Shown here piece after piece: positions 30,401 to 38,990 of a stretch of DNA of 64,000 nt. The stretch is from Gammaproteobacteria bacterium (lineage in GTDB: Bacteria; Pseudomonadota; Gammaproteobacteria; Legionellales; Legionellaceae). The stretch spans positions 45,369-109,368 of the forward strand of contig JANSXK010000008.1 in assembly GCA_024742995.1 (NCBI GenBank), in the 5' to 3' direction. Position 1 is the first letter of the stretch; every line of letters begins with the position of its first letter. The notes under the pieces are model-generated. The model saw nothing but the letters and a program-made list of their open reading frames with translations. It was not told the origin of the DNA and did not search any database. Both the position numbers and the translations under genes were made by a program.

Positions 30401-33400
30401 TGCGTATTTTATAATGTCCTCTCTGATGGTATCGGTATCAAAATATTGACACCCAGCTTGGATTGTAAACGTGCTTTTTTCTGTTAATAGCTGACGTACG
30501 ATTTGAGTTAACGTTTGCCATTGTTGGATGTTTTTTCTATGTCGGTTGACTTTTTGTGCTATTTTTAAATCATAGGGTTCTAATTGAAAGAAATCTGTAA
30601 TATTTGCTGAGGAATTGTCGAGATAAAAAGAAATAAATTTTTTCATTTTAAACAACATGCGCTTAGCTAATTCAGGGGATAAATAGCTGGAATAAAACTC
30701 TAGCGCCAATAAAGGTTCATCTTTCTTTGGAAATTTAACCATAAAATTAATATGAAATTTCGCTGTTTTATTGGAGCGAATAATTTCTTTAAACGTTAAG
30801 TCTTTCATAGAGAACGTATTTAAAAAATCTTCGTAAACAAACATGGCTTGGAACAGTGGGGTGGTTGCTACTGACCGTGTTATATCTTTGAAATGTTTTA
30901 GCACTTCAACAAAAGGCACATCTTTATTTAGTTGTGCGGCAAAATAGTTTTTTCTGATTGCCTGTATGTGTTCATTGATAGTACGGTAGGAGAGCTGACT
31001 TCCAATCACAGCGATGTTCAGCAAAAATCCAAATGTATTTTTTAAGGCCGCGTCTTCTCGGTAAGTGATTGGCGTACCAATATTAATTTCAGCTTGGTTG
31101 GAATAAAAATGTAGCAAGATACTGTATAACCCATGGAGTAAGATTGCAGGCGTGACCCTGTTTTCTTGCGCCAATTGCTTTAACTTTAAAAATTTCCGTT
31201 TGCTTAAAGACGTGGTCAGGAGTTGTCCCTGTAAGTGATGTTGTGGTTTGTGGAGATAAGGTAAATTTAATTCATAGGAATGATTAATCTGCTTCAAATA
31301 CGCTTTTGATGGTTTGAATGTTGTGCGGTTTTGTTGATCGGAGAATTCACAAAAGCTGGTTTCTTCCTGTTCGAGTGATGGGTCAGTACCTTTTAAACCA
31401 GCGTTATACAACTTTGATAGTGTTGAGGCGATGAGTTTTATTGACCATTCATCACATATCAAATGATGTAGGTTTAACATTAAAAAATAGCGGCTTTCTG
31501 CTATTGGATACAATGCCAATGCTATCAAAGGGATCTTAGACAGCAAATCATATTTTTTTTCGACCAGGTTTTGAATGGCGTCAAGGGCCGTGCTTTCGGA
31601 GCAAATATTGTTGAAAGAACATACATCTTTGGCTGTATAGGGGTGAATTTTTTGATAAATCTGTTGACCTTCTGAGAAAAAACGTGTTTTTAGCATCGGA
31701 AAGTGTTGCAGCAGTTTTTCAATTGCTTGCTCAAATACTGTGATATGCAGAGGGCCTGAAATTTGATAGAGCTTAAATACATTATACGTTTCAGCTGGAC
31801 AGTGGTTAATTTGAAACCAAAGACGTTGTTGATCATATGAAAGAGGGTAAGATGCTGATAATTTTTTGCTTTTGGGTTTCGGTCGATGGATATTTTTTTT
31901 CTTTAAAGCAGTTAATAAGGATGCAAAGTTTTCGCAAACGAGAAAATCATGTACGGTCATGAAGATGCCAAAATGCAAACGAATATCCATGACAATTTGA
32001 ATCGCAGTGAGCGAGTCTCCACCCAATTCAAAAAAATGTAGGTCAGGGTCAAATGTTTTGATTTTTAAGTGTTTAGACCAAATATCATACAGATAAATTT
32101 GAGTGACATCGTTATCGATGTTGTTTTGCTCGATCACCACTTCGGGTGGTTTTAGGAGAAGTTTTATCGGTTTATGGTTTTGGTCATATAAATTGATATT
32201 ATTGATCTGAGCCAAGGTATGAATGGGATAATTTTTTTTCTTGCTGAGGGGTTGAATTTCAAAATAATCATAAAATAGATTGTTTTCCGGAATTTGGTTG
32301 ATGGAATGATTCATACCCACATAGATATTGTTAATACCATGGCAAACCAATTCGTCAAAGACGGTCAAGCAATCGTTTAAATCTAAGGCCTGGAAGCCCA
32401 TGTGTTTTAGCAAAAACTTATAATCAAATCCTTTGGACATCCCTATCTTATTCCAAGGACACCATCTGATGTTTTGAATAAAAACCTGATGTTTTGCAGT
32501 CAAATATTCGCAAACTGTATCACATAATGAGTTTGCAGCTGCATATAATGAAAATTGCGTTGGTCCTAGTATGGATACAATAGATGAGAATACTATCAAT
32601 TTAGGTGGATTTGATGACAAACAAAAATAGTCGAATACTTTTTCCAACCCTGCACTTTTGTTGCATAGATGTTTATGAATTGTTTCAGTCGTAAATTGAG
32701 AGATAGAAATTTGCTGGCTTGTTCCTACCAAATAAAGGATGCCCTTGAATTTAGATTGATAGTCAACAAACACAGCATTCAAATCATTTTTTTGGACATC
32801 GCATTGAAGGTAATGAATACGGGACAAATATTTTGGATCATTGTCGAATAATTTTTCGAGCTCAGTGACGTCTCTGTGTTTGGCTCCTGTGATCACAAGG
32901 TTAACGGCATATTGATTAATCAGATGTTTGGATAATGCCACCCCAATCCCACCACTGCCACCTACAATAAGGTACCATTCATTTTCTAAAAATGTGTTTT
33001 CCGAATGAGTGGGTGCATGGTTCGTGAGGTCATCATTGAGTAACGCCATGATATATCGAGTAGACTGTCTAAAGGCAACAACGTCGTCTTTGCAGCCAGA
33101 TTTTAGTTCCGATGCTATCAGCTTTCTGTCGCCGTCAATGTTCAATCCCTCTAAATCAAGCAGAATAATTTCGGGTAATTTCAATTCTTTTTTTATACTA
33201 TTGATAAAACCTAGTAGCCACCCTTGTTGATAACCTTGGTTTTGTTCGTCATCAGTGATTTTAAAAACATTTTTGCTCAATATAACAATATGACTCAAAT
33301 TTAATGTACTGCTTGCGATTTTTTTAAAGAATCGACTGAGGCTAAGTACGTGATCTGCACTAAATGAGGCATCTTGCGTATCTAAAAAATATAAATCTGG

Positions 33401-35758
33401 AATAATACATACAGAAAAATTATTTAATGGAATGAGATTGTCGGCTTCAAACGCTAATGTGGCTTCAGGTGTTGCAAGTTTATCATTGGAGACATCTGGT
33501 GCAGTCAGCACGTTTGTTAAGAATACCGCTGTGTGATCATAGTTATCATCAGTTTGCCTTTGTTTTGGCAGCCACGTGTTGGTGGCATAGATGGGCGCTA
33601 TATTTGCAGTAGTTTCAGGTGTTTTCCAATAAAATTCACCTTCTATAAACTGTTGTTTTAATAAAGATCGCTGAATTTTTCCGCTACTGGTTTTGGGAAA
33701 GTGCTGCAGGGGAATATCGATAATATAAGCAGCATTGAGTGCGAAATTATTAAAAATGACGCGACGTATTTGAGTCATCAGCTCATCGTTATAAGATTTA
33801 ACTGATTCATCGTATACAAAAAATACCAATAGTTCTTCTGTCGCTTTATGCGAGTCAAAAAAAGATGTGACGGCGCAATAAGTGCTTTTTACACCTCGAA
33901 TCGCATGCAATGTGGCTTCAATTTCGTAGCAGAAAAAATTTTGTCCCCGAATGATGATGGTTTCTTTTTCTCTACCAGTGATGTACAAATGAGATTGGCG
34001 AATGAATCCTAAGTCGCCGGTACTAAACCATCCGTCTTTATGAAACGCCTTATTTGCTTCGTCGTTTTTATAATAGCCAGCAGACAGCATATCTCCCTTG
34101 ATTTGTAATTCTCCGATCATCAACTCTGGTAATACCGTTTGGTTTGTATCGACAATCCGAATACTACAACCAGCAATAGGTGCGCCAAGATTTACGAATT
34201 CGATATCTGCACTATGTTTGGTATCTTTAGTATTGGAATCCACTGTATTTTTGAAAGAAGAGCGTTTGAATTTTAGAATCGACTCTGAGGGGTGAAATTG
34301 GTTGTTATAAGTCATGCAGGTAGCAACTTCAGCCATACCAAAAGCAGGTTGAATCGTATGAGCAGGAATATGATGTTTTTGCAAAAAGGATGCAAACGAT
34401 CTCATGACTTGTGGCGTGACTTGCTCTCCTGCATTCATAAAATAACGAATACAAGAGATATCAGCTATCTGACCATCATGTGCTTTTATTGCATCTAATA
34501 GAAGTTGGTAGCCGAAATTAGGGGCCCATGTCAGGGTTACCTGATATTTATGAATGTAATCAAGCCATTTCATAGGTTGGCTCAAGATTAGTGGCGTTGC
34601 AACATGGATTTGAGTGCACCCAAGTACAATATCTCTTAAATGATACGTAATGATGGGAACAACGTGATCAAACATAATCCAGTTTAAGGATATATCTTTA
34701 TCGGAATAAAGGTTCGATTGTGCTGAACGCTTGATATGCTGAATCACATTTTTATGGGTTTCAATAATGCACTTTGGAATGCCAGTACTTCCAGAGGTTA
34801 ATTGGTAAAAAAGCGTGTCAGGTGGATTAATTTCATCGACGAGATAATGAGTGGCACTGTTTTGTTGTGAGCATGCATCTTCATAAAACAACAATTGAAA
34901 TTCACTTGCGGGATAGAGCTTGTTTAATTGAGTAAAATATTTCTGATTTGTTTTACTGGTAAGAATAGGGGGCTGGTTTAACAATAGCCAAGCATTGTGA
35001 AATTTTTCGGATGCGGCATTGATGGATGCATAGGTTTGATTTAAAAAAATCGATAAAAATGGGTTGTTATTGAGTACACTTCCCCATAAGCATTGGAAAA
35101 ATGGGTAGTAATCATCAAAAGCCAATATAATATTCTGTTGTGGACGAAGCTGATTCTGGTTGAGGTAGCAGGATATTTTTTGGGCATTTAACCATAATTT
35201 CTCATAAGTAAGCACGTTTTCTGCTGTATTCGCATCAATGCAGTGAATGGCATTGTCCGGAAAGTTTTTTGCGGTTTGGATAAGTGCTTCTACTAGGGTG
35301 TGTGGAGAAGGACTTGGTTCGACTGTTGAATGGCCATGTGTGACTGATGTTCGAGTGGTATCAAGCAAATTTGTAGGCTTATTGCTACCGAGGTTTAGAT
35401 CAGAGCTGACAGCAGGTAACGATGATGTGTTGACAAATTTTCGGGTTAATGAAAAATTTTTGAATGGTACGCCCGAATTCTGAATCTTTTTTTTGAGTTC
35501 GGCACGATTTTCAATATACATACTTTCTGTGAGCCGCGAGATATTGATATGGCCTTGTACGTCTAAAGGGAGACAATCTAAGCAGACAATTTCAGTCTCA
35601 ATAAGTTGTTCTAGCTCTGCCAAAGTGTTTTTTTGGCCAGAATGGGACAGCGCAACAAAAGCACAAGAAAAATCGTCATATTCTAAGACGATTGATTGCT
35701 TAATGAGGGGATGATTAGATAAGAGCGCGGTCTTATTTTTATTTATGATTGGCAACAC
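27407..35758 (-). CDS. Hybrid synthetase: AL-KR-T-C-A(Cys)-T-C
   Basis: A 2783-residue assembly-line protein. Residues 1-100 resemble the C-terminal piece of an adenylation domain. An acyl-ligase domain follows (about 150-690; YQLTSGSTGIPK), then a polyketide-type ketoreductase (about 740-1170; VGGSGGIG, and the catalytic Ser/Tyr region IVFSSIVS...LYAAAN). Next are carrier (FFELGGDSLTA, about 1245), condensation (NLHHLICDEWS), and adenylation with specificity residues D,L,F,N,L,S,L,I,W, one change from the known Cys code. A second carrier (GGDSISA, about 2289) and condensation domain (HHIVADGES) follow. The first condensation domain lacks the Cy motif, so cysteine should not be cyclised there. 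The GTG start lacks a clear ribosome site. Confidence 0.87.
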   Translation of the reverse strand: MLPIINKNKTALLSNHPLIKQSIVLEYDDFSCAFVALSHSGQKNTLAELEQLIETEIVCLDCLPLDVQGHINISRLTESMYIENRAELKKKIQNSGVPFKNFSLTRKFVNTSSLPAVSSDLNLGSNKPTNLLDTTRTSVTHGHSTVEPSPSPHTLVEALIQTAKNFPDNAIHCIDANTAENVLTYEKLWLNAQKISCYLNQNQLRPQQNIILAFDDYYPFFQCLWGSVLNNNPFLSIFLNQTYASINAASEKFHNAWLLLNQPPILTSKTNQKYFTQLNKLYPASEFQLLFYEDACSQQNSATHYLVDEINPPDTLFYQLTSGSTGIPKCIIETHKNVIQHIKRSAQSNLYSDKDISLNWIMFDHVVPIITYHLRDIVLGCTQIHVATPLILSQPMKWLDYIHKYQVTLTWAPNFGYQLLLDAIKAHDGQIADISCIRYFMNAGEQVTPQVMRSFASFLQKHHIPAHTIQPAFGMAEVATCMTYNNQFHPSESILKFKRSSFKNTVDSNTKDTKHSADIEFVNLGAPIAGCSIRIVDTNQTVLPELMIGELQIKGDMLSAGYYKNDEANKAFHKDGWFSTGDLGFIRQSHLYITGREKETIIIRGQNFFCYEIEATLHAIRGVKSTYCAVTSFFDSHKATEELLVFFVYDESVKSYNDELMTQIRRVIFNNFALNAAYIIDIPLQHFPKTSSGKIQRSLLKQQFIEGEFYWKTPETTANIAPIYATNTWLPKQRQTDDNYDHTAVFLTNVLTAPDVSNDKLATPEATLAFEADNLIPLNNFSVCIIPDLYFLDTQDASFSADHVLSLSRFFKKIASSTLNLSHIVILSKNVFKITDDEQNQGYQQGWLLGFINSIKKELKLPEIILLDLEGLNIDGDRKLIASELKSGCKDDVVAFRQSTRYIMALLNDDLTNHAPTHSENTFLENEWYLIVGGSGGIGVALSKHLINQYAVNLVITGAKHRDVTELEKLFDNDPKYLSRIHYLQCDVQKNDLNAVFVDYQSKFKGILYLVGTSQQISISQFTTETIHKHLCNKSAGLEKVFDYFCLSSNPPKLIVFSSIVSILGPTQFSLYAAANSLCDTVCEYLTAKHQVFIQNIRWCPWNKIGMSKGFDYKFLLKHMGFQALDLNDCLTVFDELVCHGINNIYVGMNHSINQIPENNLFYDYFEIQPLSKKKNYPIHTLAQINNINLYDQNHKPIKLLLKPPEVVIEQNNIDNDVTQIYLYDIWSKHLKIKTFDPDLHFFELGGDSLTAIQIVMDIRLHFGIFMTVHDFLVCENFASLLTALKKKNIHRPKPKSKKLSASYPLSYDQQRLWFQINHCPAETYNVFKLYQISGPLHITVFEQAIEKLLQHFPMLKTRFFSEGQQIYQKIHPYTAKDVCSFNNICSESTALDAIQNLVEKKYDLLSKIPLIALALYPIAESRYFLMLNLHHLICDEWSIKLIASTLSKLYNAGLKGTDPSLEQEETSFCEFSDQQNRTTFKPSKAYLKQINHSYELNLPYLHKPQHHLQGQLLTTSLSKRKFLKLKQLAQENRVTPAILLHGLYSILLHFYSNQAEINIGTPITYREDAALKNTFGFLLNIAVIGSQLSYRTINEHIQAIRKNYFAAQLNKDVPFVEVLKHFKDITRSVATTPLFQAMFVYEDFLNTFSMKDLTFKEIIRSNKTAKFHINFMVKFPKKDEPLLALEFYSSYLSPELAKRMLFKMKKFISFYLDNSSANITDFFQLEPYDLKIAQKVNRHRKNIQQWQTLTQIVRQLLTEKSTFTIQAGCQYFDTDTIREDIIKYASFVTQMKPKASTIIAICLPTKYQQTLAILATTSLGYAYLPINYSEPPERIKKIMVQSKEICLFTDKDKAIALNHEHAQQTIIFETEYTPLSQQNYPSKSDQLDTKAYIIFTSGTTGQPKGVVINHRAVFNTLSDMISRFKIHKSDVFLMLSSISFDLSVFDLFASIYLQAKLVLPNETKVFSPDYLLDLVTTQKVTVWNSTPGFIRLLINHLKSHSKPELFSKTIHIKKILLSGDWVPPDLIKDINQFLPRAKIICLGGATEASIWSNYYIVNDMSSEWLSIPYGRALANQKLYVLNIFNDLCPVGVTGNLFIGGYGVAAGYYKNKSLTKSKFITHPKFGVIYDTGDLAKVDDAGVVVLLGRNDDQVKIRGYRVELKEVELALKSLDCVSVVKVLAIGNRDNKHLVAFLILNTENINTQGMAQHLKPLLPTYMIPHFFITVPKFPLTANGKIDYAQLTNLFEDYRQFHQETHIDTKSDANLNKIKHIFQNVLNLKRDIADFENFFELGGDSISASYFISELNTTLNCKISISDLFYAPTPFELRNTIVFDQGDNAPLIKPVKHYIESSPLSNNQLRLVFLEHKIEQPTPIHSMTLYYEIQGPLNSEYFLQACREVFSIHKILHTKIHPDNNNELQQSYETEFHLNHNLFDLATLNTDLSKKKELAQQILLTASKKPFHLATPDKTELTIVKTSEFKFYLLMNFHHIVADGESIKTLFMQISDVYQQLIHNVKPDLQSTVQEQLDYFDYLQWSQQFEQTEAYNQQLAFWRAQTRSLPDAKTQYISNADCLDGKNTCFTIDASTYTQIKENILEHSSSGFIYILTLFKFCLYKLLKNNVSIIGTTVSARPKEFESSVGFFANTLPVITHITENDTFSSLHKKVKQTILQVLDNQFVSFEKIVGMMPQQRNVDTNPLFQIAFVYLKEMNILKKSPELEVQRLNLHNGTSKFDLTLYVHEGVDYLRFEIEYKSNQYTEPFISSIGTEMKQMMRLETIESTT

Positions 35759-35958
35759 AATAAAATTCTTATTATAAGTATATACACCATTCCAGCAATG
35801 ATTGAGTGCAACAAAGCTCTAGTATGTATTATATTTTTACTGGTTATGTTTTTTGCTTCCAAAGCATTAAACCCCGATCATCATAGTCTTTAGCAAAAGC
35901 CTTGGCAAGTGTTTTATTGCTTGCCCCACTGGTGGGGGCAAGCTGCGGGTGTATGATA
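35759..35958. other. Region upstream of NRPS operon
   Basis: AT-rich, and presumably carries the minus-strand promoter for the NRPS genes. A GC-rich imperfect hairpin (CTTGCCCC...GTGGGGGCAAG) lies near 35921-35943, just after the alpha/beta hydrolase gene. It lacks a T-run on either strand, so I do not call it a terminator. Confidence 0.3.
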
Positions 35959-36705
35959 CTAGATGGCTAATGTCTTTGCATGGTCAGATGCACAGGTTTC
36001 CTGTTGCTTGATGAATGCTTTCATTTGAGGAAACACTTCCTCATTCATTACCCTTAAAAGCTCTCCTGGATGTGTAATCATCGGGCAGTGGCCTGAGTCT
36101 GGTATGTGAGATACGTTAAAATTTAAAGTGCTCGCTTTGGCAACCTGCGCATCTGTAAACTCGTTAGGCGCACATTGGATATAGGAAACCGGATAAGCAG
36201 GTCTGTCGTTGGGATGCCAGCTTGCGCCTTTTTCGGTGAAGCATCCGAGTGCTTGACCAGCGTGTTGTGCGATGATATCACCATGAACTTCTGGATCCAG
36301 GCCAAAAGATGCCGGAGGAAAAGCCGCCACAGTACCTTCAGTGGTTTGCGCTCTAAAAAATTTTTCTACGTCTGGCCCCAAAATGTCTAATAAGCTTTGT
36401 GGTGCCCCATCTGGGTGCGTGGGTAGTGGTGCATCTAAATACGTGAGCCCACTGATGCGATCAGGCAAGGCTTTAGCGACGCCAGTGACGACCAAGCTGC
36501 CATAACTATGTCCTACGAGGGCAACACGTTCATCGGGAAGTTCAGATATTTGGTGGCAAATTTGATTGATATGTTCGCTTAGGGTATTGCCCACTAAAGT
36601 TGGGGCGAAAACCTCATAATCAAATGCTTGTAACCGCGGGAGAAAAGACTTCCAAACAAAGCCACCTTGGAATGCGCCGTGTATCAGAAAAAGCTTAATT
36701 TTCAT
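35959..36705 (-). CDS. Alpha/beta-hydrolase family esterase
   Basis: A 248-residue alpha/beta hydrolase with an oxyanion-region LIHGAFQGGFVWKSF, the nucleophile elbow VGHSYGS and the catalytic His in HIPDSGHCPMI. It resembles small plant-type or EstC-like esterases rather than the type II thioesterases of NRPS systems. The ATG at 36705 has a perfectly spaced AGGAG. It lies upstream of the NRPS genes on the same strand, about 200 bases away. Because the NRPS lacks a thioesterase, it is the nearest candidate for hydrolytic release, but nothing direct links them. Confidence 0.8.
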   Translation of the reverse strand: MKIKLFLIHGAFQGGFVWKSFLPRLQAFDYEVFAPTLVGNTLSEHINQICHQISELPDERVALVGHSYGSLVVTGVAKALPDRISGLTYLDAPLPTHPDGAPQSLLDILGPDVEKFFRAQTTEGTVAAFPPASFGLDPEVHGDIIAQHAGQALGCFTEKGASWHPNDRPAYPVSYIQCAPNEFTDAQVAKASTLNFNVSHIPDSGHCPMITHPGELLRVMNEEVFPQMKAFIKQQETCASDHAKTLAI

Positions 36706-36788
36706 TATGACTCCTAATTGTTGATAAATTCTGAGATACCATTTTGCAACTGTTTTTATAGGCAATAAGCTATTGAGGGCATGTCACG

Positions 36789-37295
36789 TTATAGTTCATC
36801 CCGTTTACTTTGAGTTAAATGGTGCTTTTGCTTGTTTTCTAAAGCGACACTCTCTGTGGCAGCGGTATAGCCCACCAATTGTGCGTCGTTTGCATCAAGA
36901 TTGTTAAGCATTTTCTCTTGCATGATTTCTGCGGGTGTTTTAATAATCACTTGCTGATCGCTCTTTCTTTCTAATGCGAAAGCAATATGACTGCTTTTGG
37001 TCAGCCTTTTGGCTAGGATTTTATATTTAGGGCTATTCATATCCAAATAGCCGAGATACGTTAAGGTACGAATATCTCTGGGAGAAAATAAATCCACTAT
37101 TGAATCATCAGCGAGTAATTCTTCAGGCTTGAGAGAGAACGTAATATTTTTATGGACGACTTGTACAATCAATTCGTGTTCGTCATTCTGTGATTTTACG
37201 ACGTCTACAAGTCGATAAACAGGTACAAATTCTGGTGTTAGCCATTTGCTGATAGTTTGCAGCCATTGTTTCAACCGTCCTAATCTTTCAATCAT
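36789..37295 (-). CDS. Hypothetical protein coupled to repressor gene
   Basis: A 168-residue protein I do not recognise. It is mostly polar, with an N-terminal amphipathic stretch (RLKQWLQTISKWL) and a beta-rich middle (VPVYRLVDVVK, HELIVQVVHKNITFSL), and no membrane helix. Its start overlaps the repressor stop by 4 bases (ATGA), so the two are made together. This pairing suggests a partner or modulator of the repressor. Confidence 0.55.
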   Translation of the reverse strand: MIERLGRLKQWLQTISKWLTPEFVPVYRLVDVVKSQNDEHELIVQVVHKNITFSLKPEELLADDSIVDLFSPRDIRTLTYLGYLDMNSPKYKILAKRLTKSSHIAFALERKSDQQVIIKTPAEIMQEKMLNNLDANDAQLVGYTAATESVALENKQKHHLTQSKRDEL

Positions 37296-37936
37296 GGCTG
37301 TTCTCCTTCAATAGCTTGATTGTTATGGTAGTTTCTTGACTCAACCAACCCGGCGATGATCGTATCTTTCTTATCTAATAAGCGCATTTTAAAAAGGTTG
37401 AAATCGGGGTTTAATGGTTTTAAGTACTGTTGGTTTGCATCAATAATCAATTGTCTAAAGACCGCAGTTTGCGTCACCTCCAAAGTAACCAATACAAAAC
37501 TGCGATCCTGGGGCTCAAGTAATGGGTCAAAAATCAGAAGAGAGCCTCGTTGAAACATGGGTTCCATTGATGTATCAGCCATGATTAAAGCAAAGGCCTC
37601 TTCACTTAGGCCCATGGCCATGATGTTCTTTTGTTGTTTTGGTATTACTGTTTTATACGTATGCGCATTGTCCCAGGTTAGCAAAGGGATTGCGGTGGTT
37701 TTTTGCTGAGCAGCGTTGTCATCTGTTTCGAGTGGTTCTTCTCCGATGAGTTGGCTGATGTTGACGTTGAAGTAATTAGCAATGGGGAGGAGGGAGGCGA
37801 GCTTCGGATTGTCTGATTCACCGGTTGTCATACGATAGATGACAGGCTGGACAATGCCTGTATGGCGCGACAACTCGGACACCGTTAATTTGCGGCGCCT
37901 GAGGAGTATCTTTAAAATTTCACTTAGCCTATTCAT
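37292..37936 (-). CDS. CI/LexA-like repressor with S24 peptidase domain
   Basis: A 214-residue regulator. An N-terminal XRE helix-turn-helix (LTVSELSRHTGIVQPVIYRM) is followed by a C-terminal S24 fold with the nucleophile Ser in MADTSMEPMFQRGSLLIF. At the position where LexA and CI have the catalytic Lys (a VKRL-like motif), this protein reads AVFRQLII, so self-cleavage may be lost. It is divergent from the dioxygenase/IleRS operon with 344 bases between, and a perfect palindrome lies at the far end of that gap. It is the obvious candidate regulator of that operon. Confidence 0.78.
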   Translation of the reverse strand: MNRLSEILKILLRRRKLTVSELSRHTGIVQPVIYRMTTGESDNPKLASLLPIANYFNVNISQLIGEEPLETDDNAAQQKTTAIPLLTWDNAHTYKTVIPKQQKNIMAMGLSEEAFALIMADTSMEPMFQRGSLLIFDPLLEPQDRSFVLVTLEVTQTAVFRQLIIDANQQYLKPLNPDFNLFKMRLLDKKDTIIAGLVESRNYHNNQAIEGEQP

Positions 37937-38280
37937 CGTCGATAATTAGCACTCAATCAAAAGAAATATTGGACTGAAATCACATAGCACCTGTTGTTCT
38001 GGACTTTACGCCAATCTCATCAACGTATAGTTTGGAGTATAAGTAAACTTCTGCTCAAATCATACAGCAAATACACCAAAAATACGAAAATTTTTTTATA
38101 CATCTATATATACCATCTGTCTTTTAATGAACAAAACCCAAGTATTTTATCAGGTAAACGCTGGTACGGGCCAATTCTAGTCGATTCCATCCAGGATAAA
38201 AATAAAAAAATTAATTTTATGTGTTTACGTATAGATAAATATAATTTATACTTCTGAGTATAAATTAAGGAGGGCACATT
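37937..38280. promoter_or_regulatory. Divergent control region of dioxygenase/IleRS operon
   Basis: AT-rich gap between the repressor and dioxygenase genes, with no gene inside. It has a TATAAT at 38240-38245 that reaches into the palindrome at 38242-38267, and a strong AGGAGG ribosome site at 38268-38273. Near 38036-38053 the stretch AGTATAAGTAAACTTCTG resembles the palindrome's arms and loop and may be a weaker second binding site. Confidence 0.5.
38242..38267. promoter_or_regulatory. Perfect 11-bp palindrome, probable operator
   Basis: TAATTTATACT, loop TCTG, AGTATAAATTA: eleven paired bases on each side of a 4-base loop. It overlaps the -10 box and ends at the ribosome site of the dioxygenase gene. 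It could be the operator of the divergent S24-type repressor, or an RNA hairpin that masks translation. Confidence 0.6.
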
Positions 38281-38982
38281 ATGCAAATAAATAAAAACTG
38301 GGTAGACGCAGGTTATTTAATGATTGATACAGATCATTATTTGGATCCATCTGCATCAGATTCTTTGAAGGCGGTGAACCATTTATATGAGACAGCATTA
38401 CGTTCTGATGGACCACGGAACCGCGCTTATCTAAAACTAGAATGGTCTAGAGAAAACAGTCAAATTGTTGTTGCTGAAAATCAGAATTACTTTCAAACAG
38501 CAGCAAATAACAGTGCAGATGGGGGCAAGATCAGGCAGTTCGCTCAGATGGATGTTGATATCATAAAACTGCCTATCTTAAAAAATATCTTGCAGAAAAA
38601 CCTGAATATCATTGAGCAATATGAACCACTAGCGCAATACGATCGAATGACATTAGGTCTTCACTTCATTCAATACGTTGCTCAAGAAGGTGAAGCCAGT
38701 TATAGCTCGCCAGTAGGATTACATCTTGATGATGAGCCGTTGGTGTTTGTTCATTTACTCGAATTATCTGAAGACGCCTTAGGCGGCGATAATTTAATCG
38801 CAGAATTTTCGGATCAAGAGATAAAAAAAGTGATTCGTTTAGAAAAGCCGATGGATACATTGTTGGTCAATCGCAATTGTTACCATGCTGTAACCCCATT
38901 AGGGTCACGCAAAGGGGTGGCTAAACGAAATATTATTTTGTTTACGATTGAGCCTGAAGACACGCAAATTATTACACACTGA
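38281..38982 (+). CDS. 2-oxoglutarate/Fe(II) amino-acid dioxygenase (isoleucine hydroxylase-like)
   Basis: A 233-residue member of the 2OG-Fe dioxygenase family that includes L-isoleucine 4-hydroxylase (IDO) and related enzymes acting on free aliphatic amino acids. The facial triad is visible as H148 and D150 (VGLHLDDEPLVFVHL) and H202 (CYHAVTPL). GGDNLIAEF after the HxD and a later Arg (KRNIILFTI) for 2-oxoglutarate also fit. The AGGAGG site before the ATG is strong. It is the first gene of an operon with an SDR, a transporter and an isoleucyl-tRNA synthetase, which supports isoleucine or a close analogue as substrate. The hydroxylation position is unknown. Confidence 0.78.
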   Translation: MQINKNWVDAGYLMIDTDHYLDPSASDSLKAVNHLYETALRSDGPRNRAYLKLEWSRENSQIVVAENQNYFQTAANNSADGGKIRQFAQMDVDIIKLPILKNILQKNLNIIEQYEPLAQYDRMTLGLHFIQYVAQEGEASYSSPVGLHLDDEPLVFVHLLELSEDALGGDNLIAEFSDQEIKKVIRLEKPMDTLLVNRNCYHAVTPLGSRKGVAKRNIILFTIEPEDTQIITH

Positions 38983-38990
38983 GTGCATTT

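Noticed and set aside
31430..31480. Heterocyclization (Cy) domain before the Cys-activating module
   Set aside because: The motif reads HHLICDEWS, an ordinary condensation HHxxxD type, not the DxxxxD of Cy domains.
35921..35943. GC-rich hairpin between the alpha/beta hydrolase and NRPS genes
   Set aside because: It has a bulge and no T-run on either strand, so it does not qualify as a rho-independent terminator.
37994..38257. Open frame in the divergent control region
   Set aside because: Low-complexity AT-rich translation overlapping the palindrome and -10 box; not a plausible gene.
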